Source of the DNA: Nageia nagi
Taxonomy: Eukaryota; Pinophyta
Direction: 5' to 3'
Assembly (NCBI GenBank): GCA_050084985.1
Contig: JBITNC010000001.1
Location: forward strand, 196,478,001 to 196,542,000
Length of the DNA: 64,000 nt
Shown: in pieces, positions 35,540 through 46,674 of the stretch
How the letters are laid out: each line of letters begins with the position of its first letter
Position numbering within the stretch: the first letter of the stretch is position 1
Translations under genes and position numbers: made by a program
Notes under the pieces: generated by a model
Databases searched by the model: none
What the model saw: the letters and a program-made list of their open reading frames with translations, nothing else
Told to the model about the DNA's origin: nothing

Positions 35540-36475
35540 AGGAATGTTGGATGAATGCCATGAAAGTGGAGTATGACACTTTAATAAAGAATCAAACTTG
35601 GGATTTGGTTCCTTATCTTAATGAATGTAATGTGATTGGTAATAAATGGGTTATAAGGTTAAATATAATTTAGTTAAAGAAATTGATAAGTACAAATCAA
35701 GGTTAGTAGCCAAGGGTTTTTATAAAAAATATGGAGTTAATTATGACTACACCTTTTCTCCAGTGGTAAAGATGCCTACTGTCAAGGTGATCCTTGCTCT
35801 TACAGCAACTCAGGGATGAAAATTATTTCAACTTGATGTTAAGAGTAATTTTTCAATGGTGAATTAAATGTTATACATGAATCAAATAAAAGCATTTATT
35901 ATGGAAGGTAAATAATATTTTATTTGTAAGTTAAATAAGTATTTGTATGGACTTAAGCAAGTACTTAGGGCATGGTACCATAAGATTTTAGGATTCTTTG
36001 AGGATATTGGATTTTCTAAATACTTCTTTGATATATATCTTTATGTTTTCAACTAAGGATAAGAATTAATCTTAATTATTCTTTATGTAGATGATGTATT
36101 TATTATAAGAAACAACATAATCCTCATCCAAGAGTGCATCTCCAAACTTAAGTCAACCTTTGAAATGATAGACCTTGGTTTATTGAACTACTACCCTAGA
36201 GTGCAATTGTAATAATATCAAGATTGTAATTATCTTAGTCAATCCAAGTATATATAATATATCTTGCAAAAGTTTGGAATGGATGAGTGCAAGCATGCTA
36301 CAATCCTAATCTCTCCTAGAATCACTATCACTTTTAGTTCCAACTCTCATTTGGTAGATGTAATAGCTTACAAGCAACTTATTGGTAGTCTTATTTATTT
36401 GACCATATCCAAGTTAGATATTATCTTCATTGTGAATCTAATGTTTCACTTTATACAAAATCCATAATGTAGTTA
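35540..36475 (+). pseudogene. pol: Copia A reverse transcriptase
   Basis: Pieces in several frames: MNAMKVEYDTLIKNQTWDLV near 35555, then KLNKYLYGLKQ near 35930, then ILYVDDVFII near 36085 with the YVDD active site intact. At 36264-36467 an open frame runs FGMDECKHATILISPRI and YKQLIGSLIYLT. In-frame stops are numerous. Confidence 0.8.
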
Positions 36476-36975
36476 AGAAAAATTTGAGGTATGTTGTAGG
36501 CAGTAAGGATCTTGATCTCAAGTATGATAAGTTACCCTCATTTGTTCTCTTAGGATTCTTAGATTCTGACTATGGGGGAGATAGAGATGATAGAAAATCA
36601 ACCTCTACTTATGTGTTTAACATTGGTTTAGGTGCTATCTCTTAGGCTTCTAAGAAGTAGCTTACTACTGGTCTCTCCACCACAGAAGTTGAATATCATG
36701 CAATGTCACTTACAGCATAGGAAGCCATCTTATTGAGACATCTTTTGAAAGAGGTTAGGTATGAGAAAATTTATTAATATCATATTTTTTTAGATACTTA
36801 ATCAGTTATTGCTTGGTAAAGAATCTTATTTTCCATTAGAGAATAAAGCATGTAGAAATTTAAGCCCACTTCATCAAAGAAAAGGTTTTGGATGGTCTTC
36901 TACATGTGCAGTATTTTCTATCAATCTTAAACTCTATTGATTTTTTTATCAAGCCCCTTCCTAAAGCTTAGTTCT
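36476..36975 (+). pseudogene. pol: Copia A RNase H and end of pol
   Basis: LDSDYGGDRDDRKSTSTYVF, then STTEVEYHAMSL, match copia RNase H ('sDaDwagd.ddrkStsGy.f', 'StaEaEY.A.s'). The last residues, equivalent to 'hi.ihyHfirekv.dg.l.v.y', and an 'FIKPLPKA' end are readable near 36850-36970 with stops. Confidence 0.75.
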
Positions 36976-37770
36976 GTAAGTTTAGGGTTTTATTGGGTTG
37001 GTGAAGTTGCCTTCAAAGAGGGAGTAAAGGTTGAATTCTTTGTGAATCTATTGTACCTACTTCCTTTAAAAAAAGTTGTTGAGCACTTTGTGTTTAGTTT
37101 ATATACTTTGTAAATCCAAGCACATTATATCAAGGAGAAAAGTTCTTGATGATAAAACTATAGCTCTATTCATCTAACTTTGTCTCTCCTAATTTATTCA
37201 CTAGACCACTTTAGAAACTTTATTATGCACATTTTGAAAGCTTCTTATGGGTAGTGAAGTTATCTTTAAGGGGGAGTGAAGTGTTGAATTCATATTTTTG
37301 ATGAAAAATTCATCCTTAGAAAGATATTTTGTTGTATAATGTTGATCTAAATGTACACATTTGTGATTAGTTCACTTTGTATGAGGAACTCATGGTACAT
37401 TTTTTATTCTACTTTCACTATGTGAGGAATCAATATGTGTTTATTGGTACTATTTGGTTATCCATATGTGAGTAGTTGATATATGCATATGCTTTTTTTA
37501 TTTGATAGATAAACACATATTTTTAATTTATAGCATATCACTATAAGTATTGGCTTGGCATCTTTGTTATGACTTATAGTGCATCATTGATCAGTTTATG
37601 GATGGTATTACTTAGTTCATTTATCTTGTGATTGATATGATATTTTTATATGATGCATCTAACTAATCTTATTTATGAGCTTCTTGTACCTTGTAGGTTT
37701 TATCTTAAAAATGCATGTTACTTTCTACAGCTCATAGAGGCTCACATGTCAACTTAGTGTTGATAAATTA
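36976..37770 (+). other. Copia A 3' untranslated region with two polypurine-like tracts
   Basis: Two similar blocks ~245 bp apart: 'gtgaagttgccttcaaagagggagtaaagg' + TTGAATTC at ~36997-37035, and 'gtgaagttatctttaagggggagtgaag' + TGTTGAATTC at ~37251-37288. Each looks like a polypurine tract next to an LTR start, yet the LTR family defined by copia B and C begins elsewhere (TGTTAGAA...). Copia B has one such block in the same place. Confidence 0.55.
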
Positions 37771-38280
37771 TGAAGGAGTTGCAAATAAACTAAACAAATC
37801 TATACTACCAATATCTCATGAAAGCTCAAAATCACATCTAAATAACTCAAAGAAGTCAATCTCATAAAGTGACATAGGAGATTAAGTGGTTCCTCCAACT
37901 AGGAGTACATCCACTAACTAGATCTTAATTCATTTACAAATATGAACTTCTTACAAATATCCTAATATCATCTCCTACACTATATCCTATAGCATAATTT
38001 TACCCCACAAATTGGTGTGTGATCATAAAGAGGGATCCTTCTGTATATAGGCTAAAATACCTCTTTGGATCACCCTTTTACCTAATGTACAAAGGCATTA
38101 CATGCACTCTTTTTTACCCAAGAGGCATGCTCATGATATGGAGTGTAGGATAAGTTACATTATCATACTCACTTAAATACTTAAGATATATAATGATACC
38201 CTTAAGTATTAGTGTATTTACAATGATTTACTAAGAGGATTAATACAAACCTTGACAATAATGCATTATACATTCTAACA
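37771..38280 (-). repeat. Copia B 3' LTR
   Basis: 510 bp on the minus strand from TGTTAGAATG to CTCCTTCA. It matches 45785-45311. The sequence just before it on the minus strand is 'gcattaagagagag', the probable polypurine tract. Confidence 0.8.
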
Positions 38281-39050
38281 CTCTCTCTTAATGCAATATT
38301 GGGATAAAGTGAATAAGAGAGAAGAAAGAGAGTTCTCCTCCAAACAGATACAATCAAATATGAGAATTTTTTACATATTTATGAAGTAATAAAGATCTAG
38401 TTTGAGACTTAATACTTTACCATTTTAACAAATAGTTTACAATACAATCATTAACCATAATTGGTTGCAATGTACATAAATTAGCTATTCAATTAGAAGT
38501 CATTAAGAGTCTCCAAGAGCCTACACACTTAAAGTGAGTAACTTGCAATTTCAAATAATGTGCAAGTCATCAACAACACAAATAACAAGATCAATTAGAT
38601 GCATCATATTCATATCAATAAAGATAGATGAATAAAACAAATACCATCATAAACTGATCAATGGTGCACTATAATTCATCATGAAGATGCCAAGATAAAA
38701 ACTCATAGTCACCTATTGTATTCAAAAATATATGTTGATTATTATTACAAAATAGAGCATAACAAAATGCACATATGAGTTCCTCATATATGGATAACTA
38801 AATAGTGCTAAAAGATACAAGTTTCTCACACATGGATAACTAAATAGTGCTAGATTGGCCAATCTTTTACTCTAAAAATTTGTACAAGTACCTTACATAA
38901 ACTAAACTTACCATGAAGGTGTATAACAAAATCAACACAATACAACATAAAATCCTCCTAAGAGTGAAGTTGTCATCATAAATATGAATTCAACATAAGA
39001 ATTCAAACTTCACTACCCCTTGAGGGTAACTTCACCAATCCGATAACATC
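38281..39050 (-). other. Copia B 3' untranslated region
   Basis: Runs on the minus strand from the end of RNase H to the 3' LTR. It includes a polypurine-like 'caaggggtagtgaag' followed by TTGAATTC/TGTTGAATTC at ~39022-38985, the same layout as in copia A, then ~700 bp before the LTR. Confidence 0.6.
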
Positions 39051-40540
39051 TTTAAGCTTATTGAACCAAGCTTTAAGAAGGTGCTTGGTGAACAAATTAG
39101 CAAAGTTCAAGGTGGATGCAAAATACTTTAAGTGTATGATACCATCAAGAACCTTCTCTTTGATAGAATGGACCTAGATTTTCACATGTTTTGTTCTCTA
39201 ATGGAATATAAGATTCTTAGCTAAAGAGATTATTGAATGATAATCTAAAGAAATCAAAGATGAATAGACATGACATGGTATTAAGCTTCTATAGTGGAAA
39301 GAGAAATAGTGGGCTACTTCTTGGAGGCCTAAGAGATAGCAGCTAAACTAATGCTAAGCACATATGCAAAGGTTGATTTCCTATCATATTTATCTCCCCC
39401 ATTGTTAGAATCTAAGAATCTATAGAGAACAAATGAGGGCAACTTAGAATACTTGAGAGCAAGATCCTTAGTTCTTGCAACATATCTCAAGATTTACTTA
39501 ACAACATTGAGGTGCTCAACATATGATTTTTGTATGAATTATGCAATCATATTCAATGCAAAAGTAATATTTGGTCTAAAAATAGTCAAATACAAAAGAT
39601 TACTAATTAATTACCTATAAGTTATAGCATCATCCAATTGAGATTTAGAGTTCAAAGAAATAGTGATTCTAGGAGAGATTGGGATCGTAACATGTTTACA
39701 CTCTTTCATTCTAAAGTTTTGCAAGATGTCTAATATATACTTGGATTGACTAAGATAGGTACAATCCTTGTATTAATACATTTGTATTCCAAGATAGTAG
39801 TGTAAAATACCAAGATCAGTCATTTCAAATGTTGCCTTAAGCTTGGATATGCACTCTTGAATGATTTTATTATTATTCTCAGTAATCAAAAGATCATCCA
39901 CATAAAGGAGAATCAAGACCATATCTTTTCTTTGATTGAGCACATATAAATTAGAGTCAAAAAAATACTTAGAGAAACCAATGTCTATAAAGTACCTTGA
40001 AATCTTCTTGTACCTAGCTCTAGGAGCTTGCTTAAGTCCATACAATGATTTATTTAGTTTGCACACAAATGACTCTTTTCCTTCTATAATAAAACCTTCT
40101 AGTTGATTCAAGAAGATTTTCACATCTAAGTCACCATTAAGAAATGCACTCTTGATATCAAGCTAAAAAAATTTCCATCTTTGAGCTGAAGAAAGAGAAA
40201 GGATTATCCTCATAGTAGGCATCTTTGCCATAGGAACAAAGATTTCTTCATAATCTACATCATATTTTTGAGTAAAACCTTTGGCTACTAACCTTGCCTT
40301 GAATTTATCAATATCTCCAATTGAATTGAACTTGACCTTATAGATCCACTTATTGCTAATCACGTTCTTCTTATTGGGATAAGAAACTAAGTCCTAAGTT
40401 TTATTTTTCATAAGAGCCTCATACTCTATTTTCATGGCTTCCATCCAACACTCGAGCTTTAAAGCTTATTTGAAAGATGAAGGCTCATTCTTGTTGTCAA
40501 TATTAACAAATAAAGATTTATTTAAGGTCATGCTCATTGT
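39051..40540 (-). pseudogene. pol: Copia B reverse transcriptase and RNase H
   Basis: Minus strand. 40363-40163 reads NKWIYKVKFNSIGDIDKFKA, LVAKGFTQKYDVDYEEIFVP. 40123-39773 reads KLNKSLYGLKQAPRA, then LYVDDLLITENN with the YVDD active site intact, and DLGILHYYLGIQMY. RNase H follows in broken frames down to ~39050. It is better preserved than copia A, but a stop (at ~40160) and later frameshifts separate the pieces. Confidence 0.82.
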
Positions 40541-40869
40541 TACCCTTATGTTGGAGAATTTTGCTCTTGAAGTGATTTGACTACATCAATATCCAACTAG
40601 TTAAGTGCAACTAATGATTCATATAGATCATCAGCATCCCTATTAGAAGTAGATTCTTCAGGAAGTTCATCAAACTTTACATCCCTAGAGATAAACACTC
40701 CTTTGTAGAATGGAGAGTAGAACTTGTAGCCTCTATGATAACTATTATAACCCATAAAAATGCATTTTTAAGCTCTTTTATCTAACTTTTTTCTTTTCTC
40801 AAAAATAATGTAGAAAAATGCTTCACAACCAAAAACTTTAAGGTGAGAAATGTTACACTTTCTTCTTGA

Positions 40870-41380
40870 TTATACCTCAAAAGGAGTTTTACCTTGAATA
40901 GATTTTGTGAGACAACTATTCAAGGTGTAAATAGTAGTGCTCATAGTTTCACCCCATAAGAAATTAGGAAGGTTACCCAACATGCATCTAGCCATCTCCA
41001 TAATTATCCTATTTTTTCTGTCAACAACACCATTTTGCTGAGGAGTGTAAGAAATTGTAAATTGCCTCTTAATTCCATACTTAGCACAATAGACATTGAA
41101 CTCATTACTATTATATTCTACCTCATTATCTAATCTCAATATCTTGATTTTAAAGTTAGTTTGATTTTCAACTAAGGACTTAAAATTCTTGAAACTCTCA
41201 AAAGTTTGATCTTTTTGCTCAAGTAGATAGCCAAAAATCATCCTCCTAAAGTCATCAATGAAGGTCAAGATGTAAGATGATCCTCCAAGTGACTTAGTCT
41301 AAAATAGACCCATCAAATCTAAATGCACAAGTTGAAAATGTTGAGATGCTCTTGTTGCCATATCATTTTTAAACTTTTAT
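40870..41380 (-). pseudogene. pol: Copia B integrase
   Basis: The 132-codon frame 41268-40870 starts MTFIDDFRRMIFGYLLEQKD. It contains ILRLDNEVEYNSNEF (second catalytic Asp; the usual DNGGEY is altered) and YTPQQNGVVDRKNR. In the last, the third catalytic residue, normally Glu (VVERKNR), is Asp. The first catalytic Asp lies upstream in HLDLMGLF, in the same frame but before a stop. Not expected to be active. Confidence 0.82.
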
Positions 41381-41960
41381 CTATTCATCTTACCAAAGAT
41401 GCACTTCTCACATAGACCAATTGAAGGTGAAATTGAAGAAAAACCTTCCACAAGTTCTCTATCATTCATGGCTTGAATATACTTATGGTTAAGGTGCCCT
41501 AAATTATGGTGCTAAAGATTACCTCTAGAACTCACATTTGTAGTAAGACACATCTTTGTTGGAACTTGATCCATAATGTAAATATCATCTTTCACTAAAC
41601 CTTTAACTAATATGGTAAGTCCTTTCTTAATGCACTAATATTATGAGTCAAACTCAAATGAGTATCCTTTTTTTACAACTTGAATCACAAAGAGAAGGTT
41701 CATCCTAAGCTTATGAACATAGAACACAATATTAAGAACCTTCCCATGAATCAACACCCCAATTCCTTAGAATTCAAGGATAGAGTTATCACCTATCACA
41801 ACTACATCTTTCTTATACTTATGAAAGTTTTTAAACTTGTCTTTTTCAAAGCATAGGTGATTAGTGCAATCAAAATTAATAAACCAATTAGTCAAAAAAA
41901 GTGAGACATGGAGTAGAGTGCAATAGTTAATCAAGCTTTTATATTCTTCTTCCCTTTGAA
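41381..41960 (-). pseudogene. pol: Copia B protease and pre-integrase
   Basis: Minus strand, broken frames. VVVIGDNSILEF, FYVHKLRMNLLF and LGHLNHKYIQAMNDRELVEG match copia A and C. The protease active-site region near 41890 has decayed (LIALITYALK where copia C has DSGCTNHMC), with stops and a shifted frame. Confidence 0.7.
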
Positions 41961-42110
41961 GTTCTTTATATTTTCATTTCCCTTGTACTTTTTCTTTCTT
42001 TTATTTTTGTAGCAATTAGTTTCTTTGTGAATATAGATACCATAAAAGTTACAATTTTCATCAAAATTTGCCTTATGATTTAGTTTGCTTGCCTTGACTT
42101 TTCCATCTCT

Positions 42111-42872
42111 TTACTTGAAGTGGTTGTTGTTGACATTGTTAGTACTATTTTCATTATTGTAGTTGCCCCTTTTCTCAAACCTTTTGGAGGAAGAAGGATA
42201 ATATTTCTTATGATGATTGAATTTCTTATTGAAAGGAGATTTGGTTGCTCCTAGAGCAATGTTATTATCCTTTGGAAAAGAAATCAACACTTTTTTATTA
42301 AGAGTTTTCTCATACTTCAAAAGAAACTTAGAAAGGTTCTCAAGGGAGAAGAATTCTTCTTCATCCTCATGCCTAGTCTCAATTACCATCATAAAGTTAC
42401 CAAACTTTGAATAAAATATTTGGAGAATGATGAAGACCATGAATACATCATTGATCTAATTGCATCCATAAGCAGTAAGTTGGGTCCTAAGGTCAATGAT
42501 TTTGTTCAAGTATAAAACAATATTTTCATCTTCCCTTTGATGAGATTAAAGCAACTTTTGAAGAATAGTAAACCTTCTTGAGAATTTAGATCCAAGGGAA
42601 ATCTTTTTAAGCTTATCCCAAGCTTTCTTTGTTAAGGTTGAGGTTAAAATCATAAGGAAGACATCATCTAACACTGCATGAAAAATCATGGAGGTTGTCA
42701 ATTCATTCTTCATGTTGTAGGCCTCAAGTGCCTTCTCATTTGTAGGAGCAACAAGGTTTTCATTCACTATTTGCCAAAGCTTCTTTGCTTGCAATTTGAC
42801 ACTCATACAAGGTTTTAAAATGCCAAATTTAGAATAGTCAAGAATGTGTTTAGGTAAAAAGGTGTCTCCCAT
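42111..42872 (-). pseudogene. gag: Copia B gag
   Basis: 42872-42546 reads MGDTFLPKHILDYSKFG, KLWQIVNENLVAP, ending with SKFSRRFTILQKLL, a stretch lost from copia C by deletion. 42440-42111 reads MVFIILQIFYSKFGNF, EDEEEFFSLENLSKFLLKYE, SPKDNNIALGATKSP. The zinc-knuckle follows in another frame near 42060. A stop separates the two halves. Start chosen by alignment with copia C. Confidence 0.82.
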
Positions 42873-43720
42873 TTGCTACACAAGAATGTGAATAAATAAT
42901 AAGCATGTGGTTTAAAAAATAACATTACATATTAATTTTTAATCCAAGTAAATAATATATGTTAAATTTAATAAGGACATGCTTGATTTATTTCATAAGA
43001 GAAAATATTTACAATTCAAATATACATCCTATGTACCCAAATACCAAGAATCGTAGATGTAGAGTGACATTGTTGAGGCTTATTTTTTATATAAAATTAA
43101 GCTTTCACCTATATGCCCATAAGGTGGAGCCAGGTACTACTAATCCTCAACTAGTTCACCTTAGGTAGTATTATACTCTTACAAGAATAAGTACCTACTA
43201 TTTTTCAAGGTTATTACATATATTAGATAGGCCAAATTATTAATATTAATTATTTTTCAAGTTATCCTTCTAGGTTATTAGGATAATCTATGAATAGATG
43301 TGCAAACATGTGGTATCACTACACATATACCTATCCACCTATTGGAGTTATATATAGACCAATAGAGGACTTAGAAGCATTGATAAGCACAAACTTTTTA
43401 CCATTTGAATCATTGAACTTAAAGGCTCCAATCTACTTGTCCTCACCTCATAGCTCCCTAAACAAGTCATGTTGGAGAATGTACAATAGGATGTGTTCAT
43501 TTTAGGGGGTTTCTCATTTCAATGTTTGTGATTTTGCATAAGCAAATAAAGTAAAAGTGCAAAACATGAAGTAAAAGAGCATAAGTAAAACATCATCTAT
43601 TTTCAATTTGAAACCTAAGAGTCTAATGGGTTTTGTTTACTAACTCCTAAAAGATATCTTTACATTATTCCTTATTTGCACAAGTCCATTCCATACTTTG
43701 CATAAGAATGTAAAAAAATA
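42873..43720 (-). other. Copia B leader, conserved part
   Basis: On the minus strand it carries the same ordered blocks as leaders of A and C, including 'gtgtagtgataccacatgt' (~43327-43309) and 'caaaacccattaga' (~43640). No coding potential is apparent; the plus-strand open frames here are too short and motif-free. Confidence 0.65.
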
Positions 43721-43739
43721 GGGAGTCATCAAATGCATC

Positions 43740-43860
43740 ATAACTTAAAAAATAATAAGCTTGCATCATTCCATAGCTTAAAAAATTTTAAGTAAGCATG
43801 CATCATTCCATAAAAAATTTTAAGTAAGCATGCATCATTCCATAACTTAAAAGATGTTAA
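43740..43860. repeat. Short tandem repeats, ~37 bp, three units
   Basis: The block 'aagcatgcatcattccata...aaaattttaagt' recurs at ~43755, ~43795 and ~43828. It lies within the copia B leader; copia C has a single related block near 61815-61860. Confidence 0.6.
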
Positions 43861-44254
43861 ATAAAAATTCTGTAAATAAAACAAGACATCAAATATTCCA
43901 TATAACTTTGAAATTTTAAGTAAAATTATCTCACCCTTTAAAATAATCATAAGTAAGATGTTATTCATTAAATGGATACTAAAAAATCAGGCATATCTAT
44001 AGATTTAGGTTAAAAAAAAATTTACCTAAGTAAAAGAAATTTCTCTTGAAACTAATAATAGCCTCCAAAAAAAATTCCCTTTTGTGACTTCCTTTTAAGT
44101 AAATAATTCATCATTTAATATTTAATTCTACCTCTACTTCAAGTCAAAGTGAATTAAATATAGAGGACACCCAATTAAAGGAAAGATAGGCATATGGATT
44201 TCCTCATAAGATTACTTGCAAGGTTCAAAAATCTTTAATGAGGAAAATATGGTT

Positions 44255-45310
44255 ATCTTGTGTCACTTTATGAGATTATCTTCTTTGAGTTATTTAGATG
44301 TGAGTTTGAGTTTTCATAAGATCTTGATAGTGTAGAGTTGTTTAGTTTATATTGCAACTCCTTCATTTGGTATCAAAGTTCCATGGAAGCTCCTTTTCAC
44401 ATCCTTGGTGTGGAAGCTCTTCTTATTAGAGGTCTTCATTCCTCAACCATAGACTCCATTGCTCAAGTAAAATCAAGAGAAGGTATAAATTCCTTCCTTC
44501 ATAATTATTTGTTGGATTATTGATTTATGATACTAACATATATGTTATATGCTAGTTCATTTCTTTTTAGCAATATAAAGCAATTGTTGTTTATACTAAC
44601 ATTCTCTATGTTAGTTGTTATACTTTGTTGCAAAAATTTGCTCAATATATACATTGCTATAATCCTATGGATAACAAAAATTTCAATATGATGTAATCAT
44701 TTATGTTGCTTATACTAATTTTTTTTACTTGCAATTTTTTTTTAACAAATTCTTACATTTTTTTTAATTAATATACAACATTTGTGAAATATTAAAAAAG
44801 TATTTTTTGCTATATTCTACTTGAATAATAAAAAAAGAATAGAAAACATTTATTTAATGTGTAATATTACATAGCAAATTTCTATTCCATTGAATATTGA
44901 ATCTATTTGCATTATTCAAATATTACAAAGGTAGCAATTTTTTTCAAAATTGCTTTGCTATGTTAAACAATTGGTAGCTCAACCTCCTTTAAGGGCTCCC
45001 TCCTCTTAGTACATGCATGGGGTATTTCCTTTATTTATTCCTAATTTAACTCTTGTAGTTAGTGCTTGGCTTAGCTCCCTCCATCTGATCTTCTCTGTAG
45101 GTCCCTCTACTTGTGCCTTTATCAATGCTCTTCTTGTAACCCCTCTACTGCAATGTCTTGCCCTCTTTTCATCCATCAATTGCATGATAAAGTAAATCAA
45201 TGTGGCTCTCTTTTCCTATTGGAAACCCCCTTGTAACTAAGCTCCTACTGGAAACCCTCTTGTAGCTGCTTGTTTGTATTTCTCCAATGCTACCCCCTTA
45301 CCCCACAACA
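44255..45310 (+). other. Inverted piece: LTR tail, primer site and leader of a copia element
   Basis: On the + strand, ~44258-44365 is the last ~105 bp of the copia B-type LTR ending CTCCTTCA. It is followed after TT by TGGTATCAAAG at 44368-44378, a tRNA-initiator-Met primer site with one change. The next bases ('ggaagctcc', 'ttggtgtggaagctcttctt', 'ggtcttcatcc/tt') match the start of the copia C leader at 59184-59225. This is opposite in orientation to the surrounding copia B, so it is an inversion or separate insertion inside its leader. No gene is seen in 44380-45310. Confidence 0.65.
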
Positions 45311-45785
45311 TACTACCAAGATCTCATGAAAGCTCAAACTCACATCTAAATAACTCTACAAAGATAATCTCACAAAGTGACATAAGAGATTAAATGGTTT
45401 CTCCAACTAGGAGTACATCCACTAACTAGATCTTACTTCATTCTCAAATATGAACTTCTTACAAATATCCTAATATTATCTCCTACACTATATCCTATAG
45501 CATAACTTTACTCCATAAATTGGTGTGTGATCACAAAGAGGGTGCCTTCTATTTATAGGCCAAAATCCCTCTTTGGATCACCTTTTTACCCAATGTACAA
45601 AGGCATGACATACACTTTCTTTTATCCAAGGGGCATGCTCATGACATGGAGTGTAGGACAAGTTACATTATCATATTCACTTAAATACTTAAGGTATCTA
45701 ATGATACCCTTAAGTATTAATGAATTTACAAATATTTACTAAAAGGATTAATACAAACCTTTACAATAATGCATTATACATTTCA
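45311..45785 (-). repeat. Copia B 5' LTR, inner end missing
   Basis: Matches the 3' LTR (37771-38280) but lacks its last ~40 bp. The missing part is instead present inverted at 44325-44365. A TATAAATA box is on the minus strand at 45557-45550. Confidence 0.78.
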
Positions 45786-45990
45786 ATAAACTATACTTAC
45801 AGTGAAAATAGTTGTGGTTAATGATTCTATTGTAAACCATTTTATCAAATGGTATTGTAATAAGTATCAAACTAAGATCTTGCTTATTTCTCAATGATGT
45901 AAAAATTCTAATCTCTATTTGTATCTCTTTGGAGGAGAACTTTCTCTCTTCTTTCTCTAAGCTCTATCCCAATATTACATTGAGGGTGTG
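45786..45990 (+). other. Copia A 3' UTR, right-hand remainder
   Basis: Continuation of the copia A 3' UTR after the nested element. 'ggttaatgattctattgtaaacc' and 'tttggaggagaactttctctcttc' match copia B's 3' UTR at 38455-38330 in reverse. Confidence 0.72.
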
Positions 45991-46474
45991 TGTTAGAATT
46001 TGTAATGTAATAATGTGTAATATTTATCTTCAATATAAATTCACTTAATGCTTAAAGTATCTTTAGATACCTTAAAGCATTAAAAAAATAAATATAAAAA
46101 ATCTTTAAGCTTACCCTTAGGTAAAAGGGAGGTTAAAGAGTGTGTTTAAAAATGGAAAAATCTTTAACCTTACCCTTGGATAAAATGGAGGTTAAAGAGT
46201 GGATTTCATATTATAAATAGAGGTGTACCCCTCTTTCTTTGTAATTAGTTTTGAAGTAGAGTTATGCTAGAGGTTTAAGGTTTTGGAGAGATAGAGAGGA
46301 GAAATTCTTTAAGAGAGGTCCTTGAGAATAAGATCTTAGTTAGTGGATGTTCTCTCAAAGAGGAAGGAACCATTTTATATCTTCTATTATTTGTGAGATT
46401 AGCTTGTGTTGTTATTCTATGCTATTGATATTGTAAGTGCCTTCTTGAGATCTTGGTAAACTAGAGGTTATTCA
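45991..46474 (+). repeat. Copia A 3' LTR
   Basis: Starts TGTTAGAATTTGTAATG, identical to the start of the copia C 5' LTR (58671). It has a matching TATAAATAGAGG (46212-46223) and a 'gttagtggatgttctctcaaagaggaaggaaccat' region, and ends at CA (46473-46474). About 484 bp, against 494 bp in copia C. Confidence 0.75.
46212..46219 (+). promoter_or_regulatory. TATA box in copia A LTR
   Basis: TATAAATA followed by GAGG, in the same place as 58897-58904 of the copia C LTR. It is the expected core promoter of the element. Confidence 0.5.
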
Positions 46475-46674
46475 AAAAGGGTTAACTTCTTCACTTTCTT
46501 TAGCATATATTGTCATTATTGTCACATATCATTGTCAAGTTTTCTCACTTAAGATTTTTCTATATTCCATGCTTGAGTATCATACTTGCACAATAGGCAT
46601 ATCATTGATTTCTAGTATCCTTTTTTATTGAGGATAAAGGGGGATTACAATCTTGTTGAGTTAGGATTTCATCA

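Larger units (their letters stand above)
32270..37770 (+). mobile_element. Copia A, left part (leader, gag-pol remnants, 3' UTR)
   Basis: Ty1/copia element on the + strand: leader (32270-33126), gag, protease, integrase, reverse transcriptase, RNase H in copia order to ~36960, then a long 3' untranslated stretch. It is interrupted at 37770 by copia B and resumes at 45786. Many stops and frameshifts make it inactive. The 5' LTR was not found. Confidence 0.85.
37771..45785 (-). mobile_element. Copia B, nested in the 3' UTR of copia A
   Basis: Complete outline on the minus strand: 5' LTR (45785-45311, inner end rearranged), leader, gag, protease, integrase, reverse transcriptase, RNase H, 3' UTR, and 3' LTR (38280-37771). 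The flanks are parts of copia A: its 3' UTR stops at 37770 and resumes at 45786, where 'ggttaatgattctattgtaaacc' matches the same point of copia B's own 3' UTR. I could not establish a clean target duplication. Confidence 0.85.

Noticed and set aside
37735-37770. A second primer binding site next to the copia B 3' LTR, from 'taatttatcaacactaagtt' on the minus strand
   Set aside because: It lacks TGGTATCA, and the nested-insertion model explains the bases as copia A UTR. Similarity to a primer site is slight.
43290-43505. 71-codon plus-strand frame (MNRCANMWYHYTYTYPP...) as a small gene
   Set aside because: It lies antisense to the conserved copia leader, and the matching positions in copia A and C do not keep the frame.
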